58,220 nt of DNA, from the NCBI RefSeq assembly GCF_900002405.1, contig NZ_LK995526.1:1-58220 (forward strand), in the 5' to 3' direction. This document shows positions 51,138-58,220 of this stretch, in pieces. The notes beneath the pieces are model-generated. The model worked only from the letters and a program-made list of their open reading frames with translations. It was not told the DNA's origin and ran no database searches. Numbering within the stretch: position 1 is the stretch's first letter; each line of letters starts with the position of its first letter. Both the position numbers and the translations under genes were made by a program. Origin of the DNA: Actinomyces succiniciruminis. GTDB taxonomy: Bacteria > Actinomycetota > Actinomycetes > Actinomycetales > Actinomycetaceae.

Positions 51138-51211
51138 GCCCCTCTAGCTCAGTTGGTCAGAGCTGCGGACTTTTAATCCGAAGGTCGTGGGTTCGAGCCC
51201 CACGGGGGGCA
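51138..51211 (+). tRNA. tRNA-Lys(TTT), attachment site of the integrated element
   Basis: A 74-nt cloverleaf. The acceptor GCCCCTC pairs with GGGGGGC (one G-T pair), discriminator A. The anticodon loop CTTTTAA carries anticodon TTT. The 3' half also encodes, on the minus strand, the C-terminus of the adjacent XRE gene (GLEPTTFGLKVR), a hallmark of element ends that rebuild this tRNA, so the tRNA is the likely attB/attL site. Confidence 0.93.
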
Positions 51212-51497
51212 CGAACGCTGCTGGCACCGATCCGGCTGCGACGCCCTCGCTTCTGCGAGGAAGCAGCGAGTCGACGCTGATTCCAAAACGCGCGGCGACA
51301 ACGGCAACATCCTCGGCGGTCCATCCGACCTGACCGCGGATCTTCTTACCTGCCACGGTCCGGCTGACACCGAGCAACTTACCGAGCTCTTCGCGCGTAA
51401 TGCGATGCGCGAAGAGGTACTGATTCACCGTGAAGCCTAGAGCCTCGTTGAAGGTCATGGCACCTGCCGGGGCGGGTGCTGCTGGACTGGCTGCCAT
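51144..51497 (-). CDS. XRE-type helix-turn-helix regulator of the element
   Basis: This 117-aa repressor-like protein has a helix-turn-helix (TREELGKLLGVSRTVAGKKI, about residues 30-50) and an AEDVAVVAARFG segment. The last about 20 residues are encoded by the antisense of the tRNA-Lys, and the stop codon lies at position 7 of the tRNA. The ATG at 51497 is 6 nt after TACACT, hence leaderless. It is divergent from an excisionase-like gene with overlapping palindromes between, and probably controls excision. Confidence 0.85.
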   Translation of the reverse strand: MAASPAAPAPAGAMTFNEALGFTVNQYLFAHRITREELGKLLGVSRTVAGKKIRGQVGWTAEDVAVVAARFGISVDSLLPRRSEGVAAGSVPAAFVPPVGLEPTTFGLKVRSSDQLS

Positions 51498-51579
51498 GGT
51501 CACAGTGTAGCACCAACTGTTCAGAACATGCACGCATGAACACTTGACCCGCCAAACGGTCAGTGCAATATTTGCACAC
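51498..51579. promoter_or_regulatory. Divergent promoter-operator of XRE and excisionase genes
   Basis: Plus strand: TTGACC (51544) - 17 bp - AATATT (51567) - 7 nt - ATG 51580. Minus strand: TACACT (51504-51509) 6 nt before ATG 51497. Palindromes: TGTTCAGAACA (51518-51528), CATGC-AC-GCATG (51527-51538) and GTGCAA-TAT-TTGCAC (51563-51577), the last overlapping the plus -10. This is the classic layout of a repressor-controlled switch. Confidence 0.75.
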
Positions 51580-51843
51580 ATGAGCGATCAAAAGATGCCC
51601 GATCGGGCCGATCTTGCGCCTGAGTTGCTGACGAGCACAGAGGCCGCAGCACTCATACCTGACTGCCAGCCACAAACCTTGCGTCGGTGGGCTCGGCGCG
51701 GGAAGGTTCCGGCGATCATCCTGCCGAACGGACGATTCCGTTTCCGGCGTTCGGACATTGAAGCGCTGCTGCAGCCGGCGACGATCGCGCCTGATCCGCC
51801 GTCGTCGCCTGAGCTTCCGGGGCAGGACAAGTTGCCATGGTGA
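51580..51843 (+). CDS. Excisionase/MerR-type helix-turn-helix protein
   Basis: This 87-aa DNA-binding protein has the excisionase pattern (LTSTEAAALIPDCQPQTLRRWA, then ILPNGRFRFRRSDIEALL). Such proteins bind att sites and favour excision of mobile elements. The ATG at 51580 has a near-consensus -35/-10 and no leader. It is divergent from the XRE gene. Confidence 0.87.
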   Translation: MSDQKMPDRADLAPELLTSTEAAALIPDCQPQTLRRWARRGKVPAIILPNGRFRFRRSDIEALLQPATIAPDPPSSPELPGQDKLPW

Positions 51844-51866
51844 GCGCTGCGGTGTCGGACCGGGGT

Positions 51867-52124
51867 TCAGTCGTTGCTGGATTCCTCTTGGTTGCGTATG
51901 AGGTCGGCGTATGCGGCGGCTGCCATCTGGCGGCTGTTGAAGGTGATGGCTACGGGGGTGTGTCTTCCAAGGTAGAGGAAGGTTTCGTTGCCGTCGGCGT
52001 CGGGGAACCACAGGACGCCGTAGCCGCGGCGTTGGATCTCGTCGAGCCCGTCGTAGGTGTCTTTGAGGAATTCTTCGTCGACACGCCAGGCCTGGCCGTC
52101 GGCGTGGATGGTGAAAGTGGCCAT
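51867..52124 (-). CDS. Small hypothetical protein of the element
   Basis: This 85-aa protein of mixed alpha/beta type contains FTIHADGQAWRVDEEFLKDTYDG and HTPVAITFNSRQMAAAAYADLIRN. I do not recognise it. CGGAGC lies upstream of ATG 52124. It is in line with the following 116-aa gene (52170), probably cotranscribed. Confidence 0.65.
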   Translation of the reverse strand: MATFTIHADGQAWRVDEEFLKDTYDGLDEIQRRGYGVLWFPDADGNETFLYLGRHTPVAITFNSRQMAAAAYADLIRNQEESSND

Positions 52125-52169
52125 GGGTACTGCTCCGTTCGTGGGGTTAGCTCTGCCGGCGGTCTGGGT

Positions 52170-52520
52170 TCAGGCTTCGGGGTGGGGTTCGGGGTGTTGG
52201 ACGACCCACTGTGTGATGCCTTCTTCGTCGGTGTCGGCGGTGATGACGATGTGGCTGCGCCAGTTGAGTGCGGTTTCGATGATGTTGCCGAGCTTGTCGG
52301 GGCTGTCGTGGCCGGGGGTGTAGATCTGCATGAAGTTGAGTTCGACTCCGTCATGGCGGTGGGTGCTACCCCAGGCGGAGGCGATTTCGTTGGGGGCGGT
52401 TACGAAGGTGCCACCTTGGGGGGTTCGTTCGATTTTGGCGGCTTCACCGAGGTTGAGGGCGTCGGTGAGGACGTCGACGAGGTGGTTGTAGGCGCCGGGT
52501 GCGATCTCCCAGGTGTACAT
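52170..52520 (-). CDS. Hypothetical protein of the element
   Basis: This 116-aa protein, unrecognised, contains GAYNHLVDVLTDALNLGEAAK and WRSHIVITADTDEEGITQWVV, a beta-alpha-beta pattern. AGGAGA precedes ATG 52520. It is divergent from the rep-like gene with only 29 bp between their starts, so they may share regulatory sites. Confidence 0.65.
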   Translation of the reverse strand: MYTWEIAPGAYNHLVDVLTDALNLGEAAKIERTPQGGTFVTAPNEIASAWGSTHRHDGVELNFMQIYTPGHDSPDKLGNIIETALNWRSHIVITADTDEEGITQWVVQHPEPHPEA

Positions 52521-52549
52521 GGGTTTTCTCCTGTCAGGGGTGATGGGCT

Positions 52550-53986
52550 GTGAGTGAGTACTTCATCGTTCGTAAGGGCGCTACGGCGTTGCGGAACGAG
52601 ACGGTGTGGGATGACTCGATCAGTTATGCCGCACTGGGGATCCTAGCCAGGGCGCTGGCGACGCGCCCGGGGGCGCCTCTGGGTTACAGGGCGCTTGCCG
52701 GGCGGGGCATGGGCGAGCGTGCGGTGCGGCGGGCTCTTGGGGAGCTTGAGGCTGCGGGATACCGGCACAGGTTCCGTATCCGGGACTATGCGGGGCGTCT
52801 GAGGACGGTGACCGTGTTCTCGGACGTGCCGGTGTCGCGTGAGGAGGCGATGGCGGATGTCGATGCCGAGGATCGCGCACGCATGATCGATGAGCGCGAG
52901 GGGTCCGGTGGAGGCGGTTCTGAGGGTTTTCCACAGGCTGAGAGCCCGGACGGTTTTCCACAGGACGAAAGACCTATAGGTGCCCGTGCGGCAGCATCTG
53001 CCGCACGGGGGCAGAATCCGCAGAATTCCGGGGATAAGTCGGAGTCCGCCGTGCGGCGCTCTACCGTGGCACGGTCCACCGAAGCACGTCTGACCGTGGC
53101 ACGGTCCACCGTGCCACGGTCAGACGCCGCACTATCCCTACGGGATACCAATACTTCCTCACTACGTTCGGAAGTAACTTCTAACCAGACCAGACCTGAC
53201 CTGACCAGCGAGGTGATCTCACCAGCGGACGCCGACGCGGATTCGGGTCGGGTCGGGTCCGGTCGGGATGATCTTCCCCCGAGCGACCACGGCGCAGTGG
53301 GTGTGGCCGGGGCTGCGCCCTCGGCCCCGCCGGCGCCGGCGACCCGCTCGGCCGCCTCACCGCCTGAAGCTCGCTCGGCCGAGCCGGCGCCCGTTGCGGG
53401 CTCGGCGGCATCGCCGGCGGAGGCCGACCATCGCCCCGCGGATGACTCCGCGCGGTCGGATGTAAGCCGGCTGTTGGCGGCGTGCTTGCCGTCGTGGATG
53501 CGGGCGATGGACGCTGATGGCGCCGCGCTTGTGGCGGGGCTGCTGGTGGAGCGCCTGCGCGCCGGTTGGCCTGCTGGGGAGATCCGGCGGGTGATGGATG
53601 CTCCGCCGCCGTCGGAGCCGATCCGCAGGATGAGTTCGTTCGTGGCCTGGCGGCTGCGGGACGACGTTGATCCGGCGCTTGCGCCGCGGGCGGACGGTGA
53701 CGGTCGGCCGTCGGAGGTTGAGCGTCAGGAGGCGACGCGGCGGCGGTCGGAGGCGATCGCCGAGCCGGAGCGGCGCGACGTTGATCCGCGTTGGGCGGAG
53801 GCTTGGGCGCAGGTGGTGGCGGAGCTGCCGGATGCGTCGCGGCTGGATCAGGCGCAGGCGACTCGGGAGCTGCTTGAGACGGGTGTTGACGTGTCGGTGC
53901 TGCGCGATAGGGTGCACGCCAGGGCACAACAGCGTGTAGCTAGGGCCGCGAAGCGGTCACGGAGCAGGAGCGGGGGGCCGCAATGA
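52550..53986 (+). CDS. Replication initiator-like winged-helix protein
   Basis: This 478-aa protein has an N-terminal winged-helix domain (about 1-90), with SYAALGILARALATRP, MGERAVRRALGELEAAGYRHR and a beta-wing. Such domains occur in plasmid and ICE replication initiators of Actinobacteria. The middle (about 110-310) is low-complexity and Pro/Ser/Arg-rich; within it lies the iteron/palindrome cluster at 53063-53126. The C-terminus is Arg-rich and helical. The GTG at 52550 has a weak upstream site. No primase or relaxase motif is recognised. Overlap with the next gene is 4 bp. Confidence 0.72.
   Translation: MSEYFIVRKGATALRNETVWDDSISYAALGILARALATRPGAPLGYRALAGRGMGERAVRRALGELEAAGYRHRFRIRDYAGRLRTVTVFSDVPVSREEAMADVDAEDRARMIDEREGSGGGGSEGFPQAESPDGFPQDERPIGARAAASAARGQNPQNSGDKSESAVRRSTVARSTEARLTVARSTVPRSDAALSLRDTNTSSLRSEVTSNQTRPDLTSEVISPADADADSGRVGSGRDDLPPSDHGAVGVAGAAPSAPPAPATRSAASPPEARSAEPAPVAGSAASPAEADHRPADDSARSDVSRLLAACLPSWMRAMDADGAALVAGLLVERLRAGWPAGEIRRVMDAPPPSEPIRRMSSFVAWRLRDDVDPALAPRADGDGRPSEVERQEATRRRSEAIAEPERRDVDPRWAEAWAQVVAELPDASRLDQAQATRELLETGVDVSVLRDRVHARAQQRVARAAKRSRSRSGGPQ
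53063..53126. repeat. Iteron/palindrome cluster inside rep-like gene (candidate origin)
   Basis: ACCGTGGCACGGTCCACCG occurs at 53063-53081 and 53093-53111 (30-bp period). From 53087 to 53126 lies a 19-bp perfect inverted repeat with a 2-bp centre, built on CCGTGGCACGG. Iterons within or next to the initiator gene are typical of replicating elements, for example pSAM2-like ICEs; here the location is in a nonconserved coding stretch. Confidence 0.6.
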
Positions 53987-54855
53987 TCGACGTCGACGAG
54001 CTTGGCGCTGTTGGTGGGCTTGAGACCTCGGAGGGGCTGGTGGCTGCCGTATCGGCTGTCCTGGATGCGCCGGCGGGCTGGGAGTCGGTCCTTGGGTGGC
54101 GTGTGGCCTGTGGCTTGTGTGAGGCGACCGCCCAGCGCTGGCACTCTCCGCGGTGGGGCTTGGAGGAGATGACTGATGCTGTGCGGCTCGTGGTGCTGAC
54201 GCGGTCGGAGGACCTGGTCGGTTGGGCTGGCGCGCATTCGGGGGCGGATGTGTGGGCCTGGGTCTTGAGGCACGCTCTGGGCGTGTTGCAGCGAGAGTGG
54301 CTGCTGGATCGACTGGGCGGTCTGACTGGGGACTCAAATCTGTGGCGGCTGGTGGAGCATGTTGGTTTGCGCCCGGTTGTGGGTTGGGAGGATCTGGCGT
54401 GGCCGGAGTTGGATCAGTCGTCAGTGTTGGCGGAGGCGGAGCTGCCGTGGGCGTGGGCGGATCGGGAGTGGCCTGGTGAGGTGCACCCGTGGGATCTCGG
54501 GCCGGCCTTGGAGTCGGTGGTGGCTCTGCTGATTGCGCTTGGGGTGCGGCCTGAGCCGGCGTGGCTGGGCACGTGCCGCATCCTGGAACTGGCCGTGGAT
54601 GGCGAGCGAGATCGGCGGCATACGCGGGCGCGGACGGACGCCGAGGGCGGCTGGCTGCGAGAGCTCGGGATCTCGCCGGCTGCGGCGGGGGCGTGGATGA
54701 GCATCGTTACGGGCTCGCGGCGCCTGGGCGCGGCGTCGGCGGTGACACTGGCACTGCGGGACGGCGCGGAGCTGTTGGCGGCGCAAGAGGCGTGGCTGGT
54801 TGAGGTGCTGCTGGGGGCCCCGACGATCGCCGGCGCGGACGTGGCTGCCGCATAG
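53983..54855 (+). CDS. Hypothetical protein of the element
   Basis: This 290-aa protein is unrecognised. It is Trp-rich in the first half (VWAWVLRHALGVLQREWLL) and helical throughout, with LRELGISPAAAGAWMSIV near the end. It overlaps the rep-like gene by 4 bp (ATGA), implying cotranslation, and sits just before the hydrolase operon. It could assist replication or transfer. Confidence 0.65.
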   Translation: MIDVDELGAVGGLETSEGLVAAVSAVLDAPAGWESVLGWRVACGLCEATAQRWHSPRWGLEEMTDAVRLVVLTRSEDLVGWAGAHSGADVWAWVLRHALGVLQREWLLDRLGGLTGDSNLWRLVEHVGLRPVVGWEDLAWPELDQSSVLAEAELPWAWADREWPGEVHPWDLGPALESVVALLIALGVRPEPAWLGTCRILELAVDGERDRRHTRARTDAEGGWLRELGISPAAAGAWMSIVTGSRRLGAASAVTLALRDGAELLAAQEAWLVEVLLGAPTIAGADVAAA

Positions 54856-54906
54856 CGCCGACGCCAGCGGAGCGCCCGGCTGCGTGCCAGGTGCCGGCGC
54901 GGCTGC

Positions 54907-54938
54907 GCGTGTGCGGGGCGCGGTCGCATATAGGGGAC
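54907..54938 (+). promoter_or_regulatory. Promoter-like repeat, first copy
   Basis: A GCGTGTGCGGGG-type stretch runs into TCGCATATAGGGG and then GTG. It recurs at 56081-56112. CATATA (54927) lies exactly 6 nt before GTG 54939. Confidence 0.6.
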
Positions 54939-56045
54939 GTGAGTACTCCTGCGTCAGCGTCGTCCTCGGCCTCGTCTTCGTCCTCTGGGCGGCGGCTGCT
55001 GGTGGGGGTGCTCGTGCTCGGTCTAGTGCTGGGGGCACCATTGGTTCCGATCGCAGGATTCTTCGGCCTGGCGCTGCTGGGTGAGCAGCAGTCGGTGGCT
55101 GCGGGTGGCTCATCGATCGTTTGTGACACCGGCGGGGCGTCGGTGACCGCGAGGGATGCGTCAGGCACCGAGGTGACCCTGGATGCCACCCAGGTGCGTA
55201 ACGCGGCGATCGTGGTGCAGGCAGGCCAGTCGATGGGGCAGCAGGCGCAAGTGATCGCGCTGGCGACTGCGTTGACGGAGTCGGGGCTGCGGAATCTGGC
55301 CAACGACGGCAGCTTCGCCTATTCGGGTGGGGTGATGTCGCTGTCGGCGTGGGAGTCGGCCCGGTCGGTGGTGATGGAGTCGATGAGGCTGCCTCATGAT
55401 GGCGTGGGGTCGGACTGGGACTCCATTGGGCTGTTTCAGCAGCGTCCGTCTGCGGGGTGGGGGTCGGTTGAGGAGATCATGGACCCGGCCACGTCCGCGG
55501 CGACCTTCTACGACCGGTTGAGTTCTGTTGCCGGGTGGGAGTCGATGAGTGTCGCGGCGGCGGCTCAGGCGGTGCAGGTGTCGGCTCTCCCCAGCGCGTA
55601 TGCGCGGTGGGAGCCGGTGGCCAGGTCGCTGCTGTCGGTGCTGTCGACGGTGCATTGCACGGGCGGGGAGGGCATGGCTGCCCTGGGTGGCGTGCCGGCG
55701 GGCCTGGACGAGAAGCGCACTAAGGTGGTCACTTTCGCCTTGCAACAGATCGGCGATTCGTACGTGTGGGGTGCGGAGGGTAGTGACTCTTGGGATTGTT
55801 CGGGCCTGGTGCAGGGGGCGTATCGGCAGATCGGTGTCGAGCTGGAGCATTGGTCTGAGGCGCAGCGCACGGCGGGGCGTGAGGTGTCGGCGTCTGAGGC
55901 GCTGCCTGGGGACATTATGTGGTGGCCTGGGCACGTCGCCATATACCTAGGTAACGGTGAGCTGGTGGGTGCGCAGGGATATAGCCAGGGCGTCGTGCGC
56001 ATACCCGTGTACGGCGCGCCGCGCTATATCCGCGTGATCGAATAG
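54939..56045 (+). CDS. Bifunctional peptidoglycan hydrolase (lysozyme-like plus NlpC/P60)
   Basis: This 368-aa membrane-anchored cell-wall hydrolase of the element resembles CwlT/Orf14 of conjugative elements. A Ser-rich N-terminus leads to a helix (about 20-45). A lysozyme/transglycosylase-like domain follows (about 95-210), with ALTESGLRNLAND and SIGLFQQRP. The NlpC/P60 domain (about 255-365) contains WDCSGLVQ (catalytic Cys) and GDIMWWPGHVAIY (catalytic His). It would open the wall for the transfer channel. GTG 54939 is chosen because the promoter-like repeat ends 6 nt before it. Confidence 0.9.
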   Translation: MSTPASASSSASSSSSGRRLLVGVLVLGLVLGAPLVPIAGFFGLALLGEQQSVAAGGSSIVCDTGGASVTARDASGTEVTLDATQVRNAAIVVQAGQSMGQQAQVIALATALTESGLRNLANDGSFAYSGGVMSLSAWESARSVVMESMRLPHDGVGSDWDSIGLFQQRPSAGWGSVEEIMDPATSAATFYDRLSSVAGWESMSVAAAAQAVQVSALPSAYARWEPVARSLLSVLSTVHCTGGEGMAALGGVPAGLDEKRTKVVTFALQQIGDSYVWGAEGSDSWDCSGLVQGAYRQIGVELEHWSEAQRTAGREVSASEALPGDIMWWPGHVAIYLGNGELVGAQGYSQGVVRIPVYGAPRYIRVIE

Positions 56046-56080
56046 TGACCGGCTGGGTTCCCTGACGGCTGGCGCCGCCC

Positions 56081-56112
56081 GCGTGTGTGCGGGGGGCTGT
56101 CGCATATAGGGG
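56081..56112 (+). promoter_or_regulatory. Promoter-like repeat, second copy
   Basis: Same core as 54907-54938, ending TCGCATATAGGGGG, about 40 bp before the next gene's ATG, which here has its own ribosome site. Confidence 0.6.
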
Positions 56113-56153
56113 GTGAGGCCGGACCAGTTCAGCTACTTGGAGGGAGGCGCCCG

Positions 56154-56978
56154 ATGGGTGCTATCAGGAGGTTCTTTGACGGCTTTACTTGGAAGGGTAA
56201 GGCGGTGATGGGGCTGTTGGCGGTGGTGCTGGTGCTGGCCGTGGGTGTGGTGATTGGTCAGCGGGCCGAGTCGGAGCGGACTGTTGCCGGCGGGGATGAT
56301 GGGCCGGCGGCTGATGCGACGGTGGAGCCGACGCTGGGTGTGCCGACGGGTCTGCCGTCGGCGCCTCCGGGGGACAGTCAGGACGTGCGGTCCAGCACGG
56401 GTGTGGATTATGGGGCCGGCCTGCCCCGGCTGGGCGAGTCGCAGTACGCGAAGACCAAGGACCCGGTTGTGTTTGCGGCGTCGGTGTGGGCGGCCTCCGG
56501 GTATGACTATGCGGAGTATCAGCCTGAGGATATTTTGGCTGAGGCGGACCGGATTACCACGGAGATGCTGGCCGGTATGGACGGCACTGACGGCCCGCTG
56601 GGTGCTGAGGTGCACGATGCGCTGCGGGGCGCGGTCTCCAGGTCCGTGGATCCGGATGAGTTGGAGTACCGCGTGGCTGCGAGGCAGCACGACACGATCG
56701 ATGTGACCAAAGTGGAGACGCTGTCGCCTGAGGACCTGCACGCCGATATCGGCGACAACGCCTACCTGAAGGTTGTGGAGAACAGGTCGGAGGGCATCTA
56801 CCAGTACAACGTGTGGGGTGATCTGACGACCGAGATGCAGGCGGTCGGCGACACGGCCGGCTGGAAGAGGACGGTCACGACTGGCACGCACATCCTGGTG
56901 CACTGCCCGGACGGCGGCTACTGCTCGCTAATCGGCATCGTCGGCCAGACGCGGGATGACGACGGGGAGGACTCGTGA
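56154..56978 (+). CDS. Membrane-anchored transfer protein, VirB8/TcpC-like candidate
   Basis: This 274-aa protein has a short cytoplasmic start, one helix (about 15-35), a Pro/Ala-rich linker and an extracellular domain (about 85-260) of mixed alpha/beta type, ending in an acidic tail. This plan fits VirB8/TcpC-type NTF2-fold proteins, but no sequence motif proves it. It has two cysteines near the end (HCPDGGYC). GGAGGGAGG lies before ATG 56154. It overlaps the next gene by 4 bp (GTGA). Confidence 0.7.
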   Translation: MGAIRRFFDGFTWKGKAVMGLLAVVLVLAVGVVIGQRAESERTVAGGDDGPAADATVEPTLGVPTGLPSAPPGDSQDVRSSTGVDYGAGLPRLGESQYAKTKDPVVFAASVWAASGYDYAEYQPEDILAEADRITTEMLAGMDGTDGPLGAEVHDALRGAVSRSVDPDELEYRVAARQHDTIDVTKVETLSPEDLHADIGDNAYLKVVENRSEGIYQYNVWGDLTTEMQAVGDTAGWKRTVTTGTHILVHCPDGGYCSLIGIVGQTRDDDGEDS

Positions 56979-58220
56979 CGACTGTGAAGCTGGTGGCGCT
57001 GACCACGCGCGGGCGGGGCTGGTGGCGGCTGCTATTGCCGCTGCTGGTGCCGCTCGTGCTGGTGGTCGGTGTGGGCCTGGCGGCGCCGGCACACGCCGAC
57101 GATGTGGTGGTCAGTGACGTCGTCGGCAAGGCGGGCCGTGTGGTCGAGAGGGCCCGCGAGGATGAGACCTTGACCGGCGGTGACCGCGTGCCGCTTGAGG
57201 GCAAGTGGGCGGACGAAGAGCCGTCGGGCCGGTTCGAGAACAAGACCACTGACAGCGGTGAGGAGGTCGAGGAACTGGTCGGTGGGGTCGGCGGTGCGAT
57301 TAGCGACGCGGCTCGGGATGTCGGTTCCGCGATTGGTGACGCTGCCCGGGACGTTGGCACGTGGGTCGGCGATAAGGCCACTGAGGTGGCCGAGGGCGTG
57401 CAGAACCTTGCCGAGGATGTCGGCAATGTTGTGGCGACGGTCGGTGATCTGATCGGGATGAGTATCCCGGAGGCCATTGAGGCGGTGATGGGTGCTGTAG
57501 CTGACTGGCTTGCGGGCACGCTCGGATCGGCCGCTGCATGGCTGTTGGCGGCGTTGGTGCAGTTCGCTTTCAGCTTGACGTCTGCTGATTTGGATGCGGA
57601 GTTCGTTTACAAGTGGGCGGGGCGGGTTTTCGCGATTGCGATACCTCTGACACTGCTACTCGCGTTTTGGCAGCTTGCGTCGTCTGCGGTGCGTGGTCGA
57701 CCGCTGCAGGGGGTGCGGCAGGCTGGTGTGGGTGCGACGGCGGCGACGGCGGGCACGATGGTCGCGATCCCGATCATTGCTGCTATCAGCTCGGCGGTTG
57801 ACTACCTGTGCGTGGCGATGGCCGGGGACCTGGAGACCCAGGTTACCGACCTCGCGTCGGCGATCACCGACTTGTGGTCGCCGGCGACTTTGGCTGCGGT
57901 GGCGGCCACGATGGGCCTGGGCGCCGCGTCGGTGATTCTGACGCTGATCTTCATCATTTTCGCGGTCTGCGTGATTATCGCCGGCATCGGGCTGATCATC
58001 ACGCTGGTGCTGCGTGAGCTGAGCCTGTATGCGTGCACGGTGATTTTGCCGATGGCGATGAGCGGGCTGGCGGCGCGCACGTCGCGTCGGTGGCCACGGC
58101 AGGTGATCTCCTGGCTGCTGGCGCTGGTCGTGTCCAAGCTCGGCGTGCTGATCGTGTTGGGGCTGGGGCTGACGATCCTGACGGACCGCATTGGGGACTT
58201 CTCCGCTGAGGGCCTGGGTG
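56975..58220 (+). CDS. TrbL/VirB6-like conjugal membrane protein (3' end cut off)
   Basis: The reading frame stays open from GTG 56975 to the window end (about 415 codons). After a signal peptide ending near AHADD, a polar region with repeated IGDAARDVG-type heptads (about 95-150) suggests a coiled coil. At least five hydrophobic helices follow, some of them long (about 180-215, 230-280, 315-360, 370-400). This is the plan of TrbL/VirB6 inner-membrane channel proteins of type IV secretion, and the neighbours agree. The GTGA overlap couples it to the previous gene. The C-terminus is missing, so domain assignment is tentative. Confidence 0.75.
   Translation, partial: MTTVKLVALTTRGRGWWRLLLPLLVPLVLVVGVGLAAPAHADDVVVSDVVGKAGRVVERAREDETLTGGDRVPLEGKWADEEPSGRFENKTTDSGEEVEELVGGVGGAISDAARDVGSAIGDAARDVGTWVGDKATEVAEGVQNLAEDVGNVVATVGDLIGMSIPEAIEAVMGAVADWLAGTLGSAAAWLLAALVQFAFSLTSADLDAEFVYKWAGRVFAIAIPLTLLLAFWQLASSAVRGRPLQGVRQAGVGATAATAGTMVAIPIIAAISSAVDYLCVAMAGDLETQVTDLASAITDLWSPATLAAVAATMGLGAASVILTLIFIIFAVCVIIAGIGLIITLVLRELSLYACTVILPMAMSGLAARTSRRWPRQVISWLLALVVSKLGVLIVLGLGLTILTDRIGDFSAEGLG

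Larger units (their letters stand above)
51138..58220. mobile_element. Integrative conjugative element, left end (truncated by window)
   Basis: From the tRNA-Lys onward the genes are typical of an actinobacterial ICE: a divergent XRE/excisionase switch, small hypothetical genes, a rep-like gene, a lysozyme/NlpC hydrolase and T4SS-like membrane proteins. No integrase is in the window; it and the other att repeat should lie beyond 58220. Some of the ICE genes use less GC-rich codons than the flanking chromosome. Confidence 0.8.

Overview
The window is high-GC actinobacterial chromosome, most likely Actinomyces or a close relative in the Actinomycetaceae. The evidence is two tandem sortase-C pilus operons laid out tip adhesin, shaft pilin, sortase, as in the type 1 and type 2 fimbriae of oral Actinomyces. 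There are also WhiB, Crp, Nth, PonA2-like and MutT1-Ppk gene sets in the same order as in other Actinobacteria, and many apparently leaderless promoters (TANNNT followed 6-7 nt later by ATG or GTG).

Layout. (1) 1-684: intergenic repeats, including arrays of short half-sites spaced every 20 bp. (2) 685-19474, all minus strand: a pilus island. Transcribed first is a 2788-aa tip adhesin with 13 tandem Cys-paired repeats, then a shaft pilin and a class C sortase. A second operon follows (tip, shaft, sortase), trailed by an overlapping PAP2 phosphatase and a PH-domain membrane protein. (3) 19475-21061: a second repeat-rich intergenic region that mirrors the first in inverted orientation. (4) 21062-27608: a methyltransferase and a minimal Tad gene set (CpaE/Ssd, TadA, fused TadB-TadC) with a degenerate Fic-like gene; an intact Fic protein is divergent. 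(5) 29350-38984: an LssY-C membrane protein, a zinc-protease lipoprotein, a tripeptidyl-peptidase-type lipoprotein, two related membrane proteins, AzlCD and an alpha/beta hydrolase. (6) 38887-44649: nth, crp, DUF4177, whiB, class A PBP and metallophosphoesterase, a conserved block resembling Mycobacterium tuberculosis Rv3674c-Rv3683. (7) tRNA-Pro(CGG) followed by tandem structured repeats and an unrecognised two-gene cassette. (8) mutT1-ppk and a hypothetical gene. (9) 51138-58220: tRNA-Lys(TTT), then the left end of an integrative conjugative element with a divergent XRE/excisionase switch, a rep-like gene carrying an iteron/palindrome cluster, a peptidoglycan hydrolase, a VirB8-like candidate and a truncated TrbL/VirB6-like protein. 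The element runs off the window.

How the parts work together. Each pilus operon would make a tip and a shaft pilin with LPxTG-type signals; its sortase polymerises them. Both shaft genes are followed by the same two-hairpin arrangement before the sortase, which could set the pilin-to-sortase ratio. The most unusual features are the half-site arrays with exact 20-bp phasing that flank the pilus island as inverted copies, the conserved double hairpins, the pseudo-Fic/Fic pair, and the tRNA-Pro-associated repeats and cassette.
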